Source: Actinomycetota bacterium (GTDB lineage: Bacteria > Actinomycetota > Acidimicrobiia > Acidimicrobiales > AC-14). Taken from it: a stretch of DNA of 64,000 nt. The DNA is taken from contig VAWU01000028.1 in NCBI GenBank assembly GCA_005888325.1, positions 51,325 to 115,324 of the forward strand, given 5' to 3'. The stretch's first letter is position 1; each line of letters opens with the position of its first letter. Position numbers and translations under genes: made by a program. The notes beneath the pieces are model-generated. The model searched no databases and was not told the DNA's origin. It worked only from the letters and a program-made list of their open reading frames with translations. Shown here one piece after another: positions 7,484 through 15,978 of this stretch.

Positions 7484-8730
7484 AGCTGCAACCGCTGCTT
7501 CGCCGGGTCGGATCTCTGCGGCCGCTCGTAGCGGGCGAAGGGCCGAACCCGGACGGCGAACAGCGCGGCGCCGAGCACGCACGCCACGCCCCCGGACACG
7601 ATCGCGAACGGCACACCCGCGAGGCCGCCCACCACACCGGCTTCGACGTCACCGAGCACCGGGCCGCCGGCGTACACCGCGATCTCGACCCCGCTGACCC
7701 GGCCGCGCAGATCGTCCGGCGTGAGGTCCGCGGCGATGGTGGAGCGGTAGACGCCCGAGATCATGTCGGACGCGCCCGCGCCGGCGAGCATCGCCAGCAC
7801 GAGCAACGGCTCGCGCGTCAGTCCCGCGATCGCGATCGTGACGCCCCATGCGGCGACGGCGAGCAGCACGGCGCGGCCCTGGCGGCGCACACGGGTCGTC
7901 CACCCACTCGTCAGCGACGCGACGAACGCGCCGGCCGCCACCGACGAGAGCAGCAGCCCGTAGAGCCTCGGCCCGCCACCCAATCGCACCGCGAGCGCGG
8001 GGAACAAGGCCCGGGGCATGCCGAACACCATCGCGAGCAGGTCGATGCTGAACACGCTGACGATCACCGAGTGACCGCGGAGGAAACGAACCCCCTGCAG
8101 CACAGACGTGGTCGACGCGCGTCCCGCACCGACGACGGGTGGAGACGGCGCGATCCCCCGGAAGGCCACGAGGGCGATCCCGTAGGTGAAGACGTCGGCG
8201 ACGTAGGCGCTCGTGAGGCCCAGGCCGGCGATGATCACACCCGCCACCGCGGGCCCGGCCATCATCCCGAACGACCCGTACGTCGACTGCAGCGCGAACG
8301 CGGCGGGACGCACCTCTTCGTCCAACAAGAGGGGAAGCAGCGAGCGCAGCACCGGGAAGCTGACCGCGAACGCCGCGCTCGCGACGGCGCCCAGGACGTA
8401 CAGCAACCACAGCTGCGGCCGATCCAGTGATGCGTTCACGGCCAGCAGCGCGGAGCACCCGGCCGAGACCGCCGTCACGCCGAGCAGCAGCCGTCGTTTG
8501 TCGACGCTGTCGGCGAACGCGCCACCGACGAGCGAGAAGACGAGCAGCGGTCCCAGCTGCGCCAGGCCGAGCAGCCCCACCGCCAGCGACGACCCGGTCT
8601 GGTGGAACACCTGGTAGGGCAGCGCGGCGACGGTGATCATGCTGCCGACGAACGAGACCGCCTGGCCGACCCAGAGCCTTCGAAAGTCGCGCGACACCCG
8701 CAGAGGCGTCGTGTCCACCAGTAGCCGCAT
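7480..8730 (-). CDS. Major facilitator superfamily transporter
   Basis: A 416-residue MFS protein with about twelve hydrophobic helices, beginning RDFRRLWVGQAVSFVGSMIT and carrying the loop motif GGAFADSVDKRRLLL between helices 2 and 3. The pattern is that of the EntS-like exporter branch, usually involved in efflux of siderophores or drugs, though the substrate here is unknown. It starts at ATG 8730, just downstream of the tRNA gene on the same strand, and its stop overlaps the following hypothetical gene. Confidence 0.88.
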   Translation of the reverse strand: MRLLVDTTPLRVSRDFRRLWVGQAVSFVGSMITVAALPYQVFHQTGSSLAVGLLGLAQLGPLLVFSLVGGAFADSVDKRRLLLGVTAVSAGCSALLAVNASLDRPQLWLLYVLGAVASAAFAVSFPVLRSLLPLLLDEEVRPAAFALQSTYGSFGMMAGPAVAGVIIAGLGLTSAYVADVFTYGIALVAFRGIAPSPPVVGAGRASTTSVLQGVRFLRGHSVIVSVFSIDLLAMVFGMPRALFPALAVRLGGGPRLYGLLLSSVAAGAFVASLTSGWTTRVRRQGRAVLLAVAAWGVTIAIAGLTREPLLVLAMLAGAGASDMISGVYRSTIAADLTPDDLRGRVSGVEIAVYAGGPVLGDVEAGVVGGLAGVPFAIVSGGVACVLGAALFAVRVRPFARYERPQRSDPAKQRLQL

Positions 8731-8734
8731 AGAG

Positions 8735-8808
8735 AGCCCGAGGTGGGACTCGAACCCACGACCTGACGCTTACAAGGCGCCTGCTCTGGCCAACTGAGCT
8801 ACTCGGGC
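8735..8808 (-). tRNA. tRNA-Thr (anticodon UGU)
   Basis: A 74-base cloverleaf: acceptor arms GCCCGAG and CTCGGGC, D arm with AGCTCAGTTGG, anticodon loop CTTGTAA giving UGU, and T arm GTGGGTTCGAGTCCCAC. The discriminator is U and no CCA is encoded. It reads ACA, a rare codon at this base composition. There is no integrase next to it. Confidence 0.96.
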
Positions 8809-8955
8809 ATTTCCAGCTGCGAGTTTGTCATCACCGGCGCCGCGCCTCTCATGACTGGCAGGCCACCGGCCGGCGGACGAGCGTGCGATGCGCTCCGGCG
8901 ATCGGGCCGGCCGATACGCTCGACGACCATCCTCTCTTTCCCCGCGGATGCTCGC

Positions 8956-9972
8956 GTGCGGACCACATCCGGCGTCATCTGTCTTGCGACCGGGGTAGCC
9001 GGGATGCTCGTCGCGGCGGTCCTGATCGTCGGGCTCGCCCACAACGCAGAGCGCACTGCGCCGCGGCAGCTCCGGGCCCTCGTGACGGAGTACGACCAAC
9101 CGCGCGGCGCGCTCGAAGCCATGCTCGTCGCGGGCGACGGCCAGGTCTTCGCCGCCCTCGCCCGCGATCCGTCGCTCTCGCATCCCGAGGTCTTCCGCTA
9201 CGGCCGCTTCGACGCGGCCTATCGCGCGCAACGCCCTCTCCTCGGCTATCTGTCGTGGGCCCTGTCGGGCGGCGACCCCGGCCGGGTCGCGATGGCAATG
9301 GCGGTCCTCGCCGTGCTCGGCGCCGGCCTCGCGACGGGAACCCTCGCGGGCTTTCTGACGCGACCGTGGCTCGCGCTCCTGATCGTGCCCTCGCCGGCCG
9401 GGCTGGCGGTGCTGTACTCGCTCACGCCCGAGCTCCTCGCCCTCGGCCTCGCGCTGGTAGGGCTTCTCGCTTGGCGGCGCGACAACCGGTACCTCGCCGT
9501 CGCATGCTTCACGCTCGCCGGGCTGGGCCGCGAGTCGATGCTGCTCGTTACCGCTGCGTGCGCGGTGGTGGAGCTCGTCGGTCGCCGCCGGCCTCCGGCG
9601 GTGCTTGTGATCCCCTTCGCCACATGGCTCGGCTGGGTGGCGCTGGCCCACGCCCGGTTCGGTGAGTCGCTGTGGCCGCTGCGCGCGCAGGGCGACGTCG
9701 GGGCGCCGTTCGTCGAGATGTTCCGTCAGCTCGAGCGCTGGAAGGCCATGGACGTGCTGACCGTCGTCCTGGCCGGTGCCGCGGCCATCGCCGTCGCGGT
9801 CGCCGTGCGCAGACACCGCGACGGGTTGCTCCCCTGGGTCGGTGTGGCGTTCGCCGCGCTCGCCACGCTCCTCGGCGCGTCGATCTGGGCCGAGTGGTTC
9901 AACTCGGCGCGGCTCCTCCTGCCCCTCTACGCCGCCGGGCTGGGCGCCGTCTACGGGCGGGAGCCCATGTAG
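8956..9972 (+). CDS. Multi-spanning membrane protein, possible glycosyltransferase-like surface polymer protein
   Basis: About 338 residues from GTG 8956, or 373 from an upstream start at 8851 whose first residues do not look like a membrane protein. It has one N-terminal helix, an extracytoplasmic loop with GDGQVFAALARDPSLS and FRYGRFDAAYRAQRPLLGYLSWAL, and then seven or so helices. That loop pattern (DGQ-Y/F-ALA, RYxRR) resembles the AZOBR_p60025 cell-surface glycopolymer family. The resemblance is from memory and weak; the function is unproven. Confidence 0.65.
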   Translation: MRTTSGVICLATGVAGMLVAAVLIVGLAHNAERTAPRQLRALVTEYDQPRGALEAMLVAGDGQVFAALARDPSLSHPEVFRYGRFDAAYRAQRPLLGYLSWALSGGDPGRVAMAMAVLAVLGAGLATGTLAGFLTRPWLALLIVPSPAGLAVLYSLTPELLALGLALVGLLAWRRDNRYLAVACFTLAGLGRESMLLVTAACAVVELVGRRRPPAVLVIPFATWLGWVALAHARFGESLWPLRAQGDVGAPFVEMFRQLERWKAMDVLTVVLAGAAAIAVAVAVRRHRDGLLPWVGVAFAALATLLGASIWAEWFNSARLLLPLYAAGLGAVYGREPM

Positions 9973-10051
9973 GGGTGAGGCTCACCTACCGAGCCGCGCC
10001 CGTGCAATGCTGTGCCGCGTGCCGGGAACCCCCGCCGGCAGGGAGGGATGC

Positions 10052-10348
10052 TTGAAAGTCACCGTCTCGGAGGGCAGGCTGCCGGAGATGGCACTCTCCG
10101 AGCGCGACAGGGCGATCCTCGACTTCGAGCGGTCGTGGTGGGCCGAGCCGGGTCCGAAGGAGCTGGCCATCCGCCAGCGGTTCGACCTCTCGGCCACCCG
10201 CTACTACCAGGTCCTGGGCGCGCTCCTCGAGTCGCCTGACGCCGTCGATTACGACCCGCTGGTGGTGCGGCGCCTGCGGCGCCTGCGCGACCGGCGCAGG
10301 CGTGCCCGCTTCGAGGGTCGCTCGGCCGGCGAACCACTCGGCCGGTGA
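10052..10348 (+). CDS. DUF3263 family protein
   Basis: A small DUF3263 protein of about 98 residues with the family core LSERDRAILDFERSWW and the RYYQVLGALLESPDA segment, followed by an arginine-rich tail. TTG 10052 is preferred because GGAGGG lies five bases upstream; ATG 10088 would give 87 residues and also fits the family. The helix-turn-helix-like core and basic tail suggest nucleic-acid binding. The function is unknown, and the gene overlaps the LytR_C gene by four bases. Confidence 0.82.
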   Translation: MKVTVSEGRLPEMALSERDRAILDFERSWWAEPGPKELAIRQRFDLSATRYYQVLGALLESPDAVDYDPLVVRRLRRLRDRRRRARFEGRSAGEPLGR

Positions 10349-10905
10349 GCCCCGGCCGGCACGCCGCGGACGACGGCTCCTTCGGGCGCTCGGCGGGGGG
10401 AGCGATGCTGCGCGGCGCGCTGCTCCTCGCCATCGCCGTGATCCTCGGCGTGGTCCTGCTGAACACGTTCGACGACGGCAAGGACCCCTTCGCCCAGAGC
10501 CTGGTGGCGTCCGGGGCGAACGCGACGACCACGACGACGGCGGCCGCGCCCGAGGTCACCACGACCACGGCCGCGTCCACACCGGCGCTCCGCCCGCCGG
10601 CCGACGTGAAGGTGCTTCCCGCCAACGGCACCGGGGTCAACAAGTTCGGCGCCCGCGTGGGCGACGAGCTCAAGAAGTCGGGCTTCAACGTGCTGTCGCC
10701 GGTCGACTCGACCACCAAGGGCGTGACGACATCGGTCGTTTACTCGACCGCCGGTTACGAAGCCGACGCGGTCGACGTGGCCGCCAAGCTCGGGCTGCCG
10801 CCCACCGCGGTGCAGGCGGTCGCGCCGCCCGTCAAGGCGGTCGAGCTGCGCGGCGCGAACGTGATCGTGGTTGCCGGCACCGATCTCACCAGCCGGCTCA
10901 AGTAG
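10345..10905 (+). CDS. LytR C-terminal domain membrane protein
   Basis: A 186-residue protein with one membrane helix (GALLLAIAVILGVVLLN), a Thr/Ala/Pro-rich linker, and a LytR_C domain from VKVLPANGTGVNKFGARVGDEL to the end. LytR_C domains lie outside the membrane and accompany cell-wall polymer ligases, but no LCP catalytic domain is present here. DUF3263 followed by a LytR_C protein is a recurrent actinobacterial pair. GTG 10345 overlaps the preceding stop as GTGA. Confidence 0.87.
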   Translation: MSPGRHAADDGSFGRSAGGAMLRGALLLAIAVILGVVLLNTFDDGKDPFAQSLVASGANATTTTTAAAPEVTTTTAASTPALRPPADVKVLPANGTGVNKFGARVGDELKKSGFNVLSPVDSTTKGVTTSVVYSTAGYEADAVDVAAKLGLPPTAVQAVAPPVKAVELRGANVIVVAGTDLTSRLK

Positions 10906-10914
10906 ACCCGTCGG

Positions 10915-11697
10915 GTGGCGTCGCCCGATCCGCTGCCGGTCCTGCTCGCTCCCTTTCTCGCCCGTCCCGACCGCGCCGGCATCCTGTGCGATTTCGACGG
11001 CACGTTGTCGGCAATCGTCGACGATCCCGCGCGAGCTCGTCCGGTGCAGGGCGCGGCTGACGTCCTCGGCCGTCTCGCGCACCTCTATCGCACCGTCGCC
11101 GTCGTTTCCGGGCGACCGGTCGCGTTCCTGCGCGAGCACCTCGGCGGGCGAGGTCTCGTGCTCTTCGGGCTCTACGGACTCGAGCGACTGCGCGGCACCG
11201 AGGTCGAAGAAGCCGAGGGCGCGGGTACGTGGCGTCCGATCGTCGCCGATGTGACGGCGCGCGCCGAAGCATCAGACGGTCCGGGCGTCGACGTCGAGCC
11301 CAAGGGTCTCTCGGTGACGTTGCACTACCGCAACTGGCCGGGACGCGAGGAGCGCACGCGCGCGTGGGTCGACGCCGAAGCGCGTCGCACCGGACTCGTC
11401 GTCCACCCCGGGCGCCTCTGCTTCGAGCTGCGCCCACCCATCGAGCGCGACAAGGGGTCGGTGGTGCGCGAGCTCGCCGCGGGCCTGGACGCCGCGTGCT
11501 TCCTCGGCGACGACGAGGGAGATCTCGCGGCGTTCGACGCGCTCGACGCGCTCGAGGGCGGCGGGCTCTTCGCTCTGCGCGTGGGCGTGCGCAGCGCCGA
11601 GGCCCCGGCCGCGCTCCTGGAACGGGCGGACGTGCAGGTCGCAGGACCGACCGGCGTGATGGAGCTGCTCGAACGGCTGAGCCTCTCGAACGGCTGA
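10915..11697 (+). CDS. otsB: Trehalose-6-phosphate phosphatase
   Basis: A 260-residue HAD-family OtsB that dephosphorylates trehalose 6-phosphate. Motif I is LCDFDGTLS, motif II VVSGRP, the lysine is in ERDKGSVV and motif IV is FLGDDEGDLAAFDAL. The start is GTG 10915, ten bases after the LytR_C stop. It converges on otsA across only 15 bases, so both genes of the OtsAB pathway are here but on opposite strands, an arrangement that does not allow one shared transcript. Confidence 0.93.
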   Translation: MASPDPLPVLLAPFLARPDRAGILCDFDGTLSAIVDDPARARPVQGAADVLGRLAHLYRTVAVVSGRPVAFLREHLGGRGLVLFGLYGLERLRGTEVEEAEGAGTWRPIVADVTARAEASDGPGVDVEPKGLSVTLHYRNWPGREERTRAWVDAEARRTGLVVHPGRLCFELRPPIERDKGSVVRELAAGLDAACFLGDDEGDLAAFDALDALEGGGLFALRVGVRSAEAPAALLERADVQVAGPTGVMELLERLSLSNG

Positions 11698-11717
11698 GCT
11701 TCCTCGAACGGCTCAGC
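11668..11717. repeat. Triplicated 15-base motif at the otsB/otsA convergent ends
   Basis: The motif CTCGAACGGCTGAGC begins at 11668, 11685 and 11703, the third copy with one change. It covers the last codons and stop of otsB and the stop of otsA. The third copy (CTCAGC) partly mirrors the others, so some pairing is possible. Confidence 0.6.
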
Positions 11718-13098
11718 CCGCGGCGGCTGCCGCGAGCTGATCGTCGAGCCAGTGGCGAGGCGTGCGTCCGGACGCCACCTCGCGCAACCCGCGCGCGTGT
11801 TCGGCGCGCTCCGACGCGGTCATGGTGAGCGCGGCGGCGAGCACATCGGCCGTGCCGGCGACGTCGAAGGGGTTGATCTCGAGGGCCGCGTCGCGCAGCT
11901 CCTCCCACACGCCGGCCTCGCGACTGAGCGCGAGCACTCCGTCGTGCTCGTTGAGCAGCGGTCCTTCCTTGGCGACCAGGTTCAGCCCGTCGCGCACCGG
12001 GTTGACGAGCAGCACGTCGTAGCGCTTCAGCGCGGCAACCGATCGGGCGAAGTTGTCGCTCGTATCGAGAAGCACCGGCTCCCATCCGGGCGTCGCCCAG
12101 GTGGCGTTGACCTGCTCGGCGAGCGTCTCCACCTCCTGGCGGTAGGCCAGGTACTCGGGCAGACCCTCGCGTGACGGGTACACGAACGCGGCGAAGACGA
12201 CCTTGCCCCGCCACTCGGGCCGGGTGCGCAGGAGGTCGTCGAACGCGAGGAAGCCGCGCAACAGGTTCTTCGAGAGCTCGATGCGGTCGACGCGCAGCAC
12301 CAGCGCCCGATCGCCGATCTGGTCGGCCAGCCAGCGCCCCTCCGCGGCGCACTCGTCGGACGCGGACACCGCCTCGATGTCGTCGTGATCGGGCGCGAGG
12401 GGTGCAACGAACGTCGAGGGCTTCCAGCCCAGCACGTCGCCGCAGCAGGCCTCGAAGGCGTCGGCCCAGCGACTCGCGTGGAAGCCGCACGAGGTGTGGC
12501 TGGCCATGCCGACCAGCAGCTCCTCGGCCACGTCGGTGGGGAGGATGCGCAACGCCGCCGGGTCGCAGAACGGGATGTGGGTGAAGTGCACGGCACGAAG
12601 GTCCTTGCGTTGCTGTGCGAGCCAGGTGCCCAGGAGGGCGAGGTGATAGTCCTGCACGAGGACGGTTGCGCCCTCCGGGGCCTCGTCGATGAGCGCCTGC
12701 GCGAACCGGTGGTTGTACGCCCGGTACGCGTCCCATGCCAGGCGCCAACGCCGGTCGATGCGAGGCCGGCGGGCCAGGTCGAAGAGGCCGTGGTGCAGGA
12801 ACCACAGCGTGCCGTTCGAGATCACGTCGTACGCCATCCGGTACGTGTCCGGCTCGATGGCGAGCGAGCGGAAGCGGAAGCCCTCGACGTCGACCGGGCC
12901 CGACTCGGCCATCTCCCGGTCGGCGTCGGTCATGGCCGCCGCGAGCCAGAGCGCGCCTGTGTCGCGCACGAGTGGCGCGAGGCTCGCCACGAGCCCGCCT
13001 GCACCACGCTTGACTTCCAACTCGCCGCCGTCGCCGTAGGAGAACGAGACGGGCCCGCGGTTCGACGCCACGACAACCGGCTCCATCCGGGCCACCAT
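11713..13098 (-). CDS. otsA: Alpha,alpha-trehalose-phosphate synthase (GT20)
   Basis: A 461-residue GT20 enzyme that joins NDP-glucose and glucose 6-phosphate to make trehalose 6-phosphate. It begins VVVASNRGPVSFSY with the GGLVASLAPLV segment. VLVQDYHLALLG, HFTHIPFCDP and RIELSKNL follow, then the donor-binding NPVRDGLNLVAKEG. ATG 13098 and ATG 13086 are both possible starts. No Shine-Dalgarno is visible and the divergent glycerate kinase starts only six bases away, so the transcript is probably leaderless or started inside the neighbour. The 940-residue frame running further upstream is antisense to other genes. Confidence 0.94.
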   Translation of the reverse strand: MVARMEPVVVASNRGPVSFSYGDGGELEVKRGAGGLVASLAPLVRDTGALWLAAAMTDADREMAESGPVDVEGFRFRSLAIEPDTYRMAYDVISNGTLWFLHHGLFDLARRPRIDRRWRLAWDAYRAYNHRFAQALIDEAPEGATVLVQDYHLALLGTWLAQQRKDLRAVHFTHIPFCDPAALRILPTDVAEELLVGMASHTSCGFHASRWADAFEACCGDVLGWKPSTFVAPLAPDHDDIEAVSASDECAAEGRWLADQIGDRALVLRVDRIELSKNLLRGFLAFDDLLRTRPEWRGKVVFAAFVYPSREGLPEYLAYRQEVETLAEQVNATWATPGWEPVLLDTSDNFARSVAALKRYDVLLVNPVRDGLNLVAKEGPLLNEHDGVLALSREAGVWEELRDAALEINPFDVAGTADVLAAALTMTASERAEHARGLREVASGRTPRHWLDDQLAAAAAG

Positions 13099-13104
13099 AC
13101 GGGC

Positions 13105-14139
13105 ATGGCCGACGCAATGCCCCGGCCGGGGGTCACGAGCACCGTCGTCGCCGCCCCCGACAAGTTCCGGGGGACGGCCTCGGGCATCGACGTCGCGGAC
13201 GCGATCGCGAGGGCCGCCGAGGCCGCGGGCTGGGTGTGCGACCGCGCGCCGGTGGCCGACGGGGGCGAGGGCACCCTCGAGGCCCTCGGCGGCCGGCCGC
13301 GCACCACGCGGGTGCGCGGCCCGCTCGGCGCGCCGGTCGATGCCGAGTGGCGGGTCGAGGACGGTCGCGCCGTCGTCGAGATGGCGCGCGCGTCGGGCCT
13401 GGTCCTCGCGGGCGGGCCCGAGCACAACGATCCGCTGCGCGCCAGCACGTTCGGCACGGGCCAGCTCATCGCGGCGGCGATAGACGACGGTGCCCGTCGG
13501 GTGATCGTCGGCGTCGGCGGCTCGGCCTCGACCGACGGCGGCCTCGGTGCGGTGAGCGCGCTCGGTGCGCGCCAGCTGCGCGGGGTCGACGTCGTCGTGG
13601 CCTGCGACGTCACCACGCGCTTCGTCGACGCGGCCGAGCAGTTCGCCCCCCAGAAGGGAGCCTCGCCTGCTCAGGTCGCGCTGCTCAAGCGACGGCTCGA
13701 GCGGTTGGCGCAGGTGTACGAGCGCGATCACCGCGTCGACGTCACCGGGCTCGAGGGGTCGGGCGCGGCCGGTGGTCTCGCCGGGGGCCTGGCCGCGCTG
13801 GGTGCGACGCTCGTGCCCGGGTTCGACGTGGTGGCCGAAGCGCTCCAGCTGGCCGACCGAATCGCGCAAGCCCGCCTGGTGGTCACCGGCGAAGGCTTTC
13901 TCGACGAGCAGTCGTTCCGAGGCAAGGCGGTCGGCGGCGTCACCGAGCTGGCGCGCGAAGCCGGCGTGCCCGTGCTCGTCGTGGCGGGCGACGTCTACGT
14001 CGATGACCTGCCCGACAACATCGATGTGGTGTCGCTGGTGGATCGCTTCGGCGACGACCGGGCGCGCACCGAGGTGCTCGCGTGTGTCGAGACCGTCGTC
14101 CGCGAGCGCCTCACGCGTCCCGAAGGAGGAGCTCGATGA
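13105..14139 (+). CDS. Glycerate kinase, GckA/GlxK family
   Basis: A 344-residue glycerate kinase that phosphorylates D-glycerate, in most family members to 2-phosphoglycerate. Family marks are VVAAPDKFRGTASG at the N-terminus, PVADGGEGTLEAL, and VGVGGSASTDGGLGA in the middle. ATG 13105 is the first start; 13117 is possible. It lies in the trehalose and glucosylglycerate block, where it could recycle glycerate released from glucosylglycerate; that link is inference. Its last 29 bases overlap the end of the convergent phosphatase gene. Confidence 0.92.
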   Translation: MADAMPRPGVTSTVVAAPDKFRGTASGIDVADAIARAAEAAGWVCDRAPVADGGEGTLEALGGRPRTTRVRGPLGAPVDAEWRVEDGRAVVEMARASGLVLAGGPEHNDPLRASTFGTGQLIAAAIDDGARRVIVGVGGSASTDGGLGAVSALGARQLRGVDVVVACDVTTRFVDAAEQFAPQKGASPAQVALLKRRLERLAQVYERDHRVDVTGLEGSGAAGGLAGGLAALGATLVPGFDVVAEALQLADRIAQARLVVTGEGFLDEQSFRGKAVGGVTELAREAGVPVLVVAGDVYVDDLPDNIDVVSLVDRFGDDRARTEVLACVETVVRERLTRPEGGAR

Positions 14140-14857
14140 GCTCGGCCACACCTGCGCCGAACGCGCCGGTCGTGCGGTGCGGCCACTCGCGCGAAACCTC
14201 GGCGTTGGCGACCAGCCAGCACTGAGCGACCTCGCGTGCGCACTCGAGATCCGCGGCCGCGTCCCCGATGTAGGCGGTGTCGCGCATTGCGATGCCATGA
14301 CGCTCGCGATCGATGCGGACACCCGCCGCCTTGCCCGTACCGGCCGGCGCGAGGTGGAACGCGCCCACGACGCCGTCGCCGTGTCGCCGCAGGAGGCCGT
14401 TGTCGACCAACCGGCACCAGCCCAAGCCGGCGGCCGCCAGCGCGGCATTGACCGCGTCGGGCTCGGCCCGACCTCGGAGGAGGTAGGTCGCCTCGCGTCC
14501 GGCGTTCCACGGCTCGTGCGGCTCGAGCCCGCCACGTTGCAGGACGAACGCGATCGCTCCCTCGTCGTGCATCGCCTCGACCGGCGTCCGCCCTACGAAC
14601 GGGAAGTCGCCGAGCTCGTAGCGCACCTCGTGTCCCTCGACATGGACGCACCCGAGCTCGCCGATGCCGCGGGGAAGCCCGAGCAGGCGGCACAGCTCGA
14701 AGACCTGCACGCGGCCGCGACCGGTGACAGGGACGACTTCGAGGCCGGCCGTGCGCGCCCGCAGTAGCGCGGCGACGGTGCGCGTCGAGCCGTCCCACAG
14801 CAGGTCGCCGCCCGGGCCCACGAGGGTGCCGTCGACGTCGACGTAGAGGACGCGCAC
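14111..14857 (-). CDS. HAD-IIB hydrolase, probable glucosyl-3-phosphoglycerate phosphatase
   Basis: A 248-residue HAD hydrolase with motif I YVDVDGTLV, motif II VPVTGRGR, a lysine in GTGKAAG and motif IV YIGDAAADLE. The C2-type cap and size match the sucrose/mannosyl-3-phosphoglycerate phosphatase branch. GTG 14857 lies three bases after the gpgS stop, so it is in one operon with gpgS. This makes the dephosphorylation of glucosyl-3-phosphoglycerate its most likely job, a role that mycobacterial GpgP fills with a different protein family. The phosphatase fold is clear; the substrate is inferred from context. Confidence 0.8.
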   Translation of the reverse strand: MRVLYVDVDGTLVGPGGDLLWDGSTRTVAALLRARTAGLEVVPVTGRGRVQVFELCRLLGLPRGIGELGCVHVEGHEVRYELGDFPFVGRTPVEAMHDEGAIAFVLQRGGLEPHEPWNAGREATYLLRGRAEPDAVNAALAAAGLGWCRLVDNGLLRRHGDGVVGAFHLAPAGTGKAAGVRIDRERHGIAMRDTAYIGDAAADLECAREVAQCWLVANAEVSREWPHRTTGAFGAGVAELIELLLRDA

Positions 14858-14859
14858 CC

Positions 14860-15705
14860 TCAAGCCGATTTGCGGTACGCGGGCACCTCGATCATCGGTG
14901 GCCGCTCGTCGACCTCGACGGCCACGGCGAGGCCGGCGCGCGTGAGCGCGGTCGCGATGATCGCCTCGGCCTGTGGCGCGAGCTCCGCGAGGGGGCGATT
15001 GCGGTGGACGCGCTCGCCGAGGTCGACCTGCGCCATCGCGCTCAACCCGAAGCGCCCGGCCACGTCGACGAGCAGGCCGAGGTCGACGCCGTAGCCCTGA
15101 ACGAAAGGCACCTGCTCGAGCACCTCGCGACGGCCCGCGCACTCACCCCCCAACGGCTGGAGGACGGGCGTGAGGTGGGGGAAGAGGATGGAGATCAGCG
15201 GTCGTGCGACCAGCTCGGTGACCCGGCCGCCCTCGCCGGCCCGGCCGTCGAGCGGCCGATCGTAGAAGCCCTTCACGAAGCCCACCTCGTCGCTCGTGAG
15301 CAGCGGGCCGAGGAGTCCGATGACGAACGGGGGGCCGAAGTTGCGCACGTCGGCGTCGCACCACACGATCAGGTCACCGTGGGCCGCGTGGATGGACTTC
15401 CACAGCGCCTCACCCTTCCCGCTCCCGGGCCCGCACTCGGGGAGCACGTCGCTGGCCGCGACCACGCGCGCGCCCGCCGCCGACGCCACCACCCGCGTGT
15501 CGTCGGTCGATCCGTCGTCGACGACGACGACCTCGTCGACGAGCGGCTGCAGGTCGCGACAGACGCGCACGATGGAGCCGATGGTCGCGGCTTCGTCTCG
15601 CGCGGGCAGGCACACCGAGACGGAGCGCCCGCGCTTGGCCGCCCGCAGCCGCGCCTCGGGGAACTCGGCGTGGTGCCAGGTCCGCAGCATGGGAGCGCGC
15701 GACAC
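14860..15705 (-). CDS. gpgS: Glucosyl-3-phosphoglycerate synthase (GT81)
   Basis: A 281-residue GT-A glycosyltransferase that transfers glucose from NDP-glucose to 3-phosphoglycerate, the first step to glucosylglycerate and, in mycobacteria, to methylglucose lipopolysaccharide. The donor motif SVCLPARDEAATIGSIV, DEVVVVDDGSTDDT, the lysine-containing GSGKGEALWKS and the metal site WCDADVRNF are all present, with PLGGECAGRRE and GYGVDLGLLVD downstream. GTG 15705 is preferred because AGAGG sits at a normal distance; ATG 15690 lacks one. The phosphatase gene follows directly. Confidence 0.93.
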   Translation of the reverse strand: MSRAPMLRTWHHAEFPEARLRAAKRGRSVSVCLPARDEAATIGSIVRVCRDLQPLVDEVVVVDDGSTDDTRVVASAAGARVVAASDVLPECGPGSGKGEALWKSIHAAHGDLIVWCDADVRNFGPPFVIGLLGPLLTSDEVGFVKGFYDRPLDGRAGEGGRVTELVARPLISILFPHLTPVLQPLGGECAGRREVLEQVPFVQGYGVDLGLLVDVAGRFGLSAMAQVDLGERVHRNRPLAELAPQAEAIIATALTRAGLAVAVEVDERPPMIEVPAYRKSA

Positions 15706-15721
15706 CTACGCCTCTGCGGGC

Positions 15722-15795
15722 ATGGCCTCAGCGGCCGGGAGCGGAGAGATGGCCTCAGCGGCCGGAAGCGGAGAGAGGGCCTCAGCGGCCGGGGA
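15722..15795. repeat. 27-base tandem repeat upstream of gpgS
   Basis: Copies begin at 15722, 15749 and 15776 (the last partial). Each contains GGCCTCAGCGGCCGG followed by a purine-rich tail AGCGGAGAG. It lies in the non-coding gap between the divergent gpgS and thrC genes, next to the gpgS start, and contains small GGCC inverted repeats. Confidence 0.8.
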
Positions 15796-15863
15796 CGAGG
15801 CCATGCGCAATGTTCGCACGGAACTGCTTTGACGGGCTCCGCCGGCACTGCTTTCATTGAGTC

Positions 15864-15978
15864 CATCATCCAGAGCGGTTGAGGGACGGGCCCGATGACG
15901 CCGCGGCAACCAGTCATGTGACGCCACGAAGTTCACGGCGTCGGGTGACCAGGTGCCAATGCCCGATCGATGAGGAGG
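15864..15978 (+). ncRNA. SAM-binding riboswitch (SAM-I/SAM-IV clan) in the thrC leader
   Basis: The core follows the S-box pattern in order: AGAG, GCGG, GAGGGA, GGGCCC, GATGA, CCGC, GGCAACC, a long P3 arm, GGTGCCAAT. P1 pairs TCATC (15866-15870) with GATGA (15969-15973). P2 pairs GCGG with CCGC. P3 stacks ACC/GGT, GTCA/TGAC and GACGCC/GGCGTC. No clear P4 is seen. The Shine-Dalgarno GAGGAGG (15972-15978) overlaps the 3' side of P1, so SAM binding would hide it and shut off translation of thrC. A covariance search is needed to fix the subtype. Confidence 0.82.

Noticed and set aside
8735-8808. tRNA gene as an integration site
   Set aside because: No integrase, no direct repeat of the tRNA end and no change in gene character on either side.
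11713-14535. 940-codon reading of otsA
   Set aside because: The first ~480 codons are antisense to glycerate kinase; OtsA similarity begins at Met 13098/13086.
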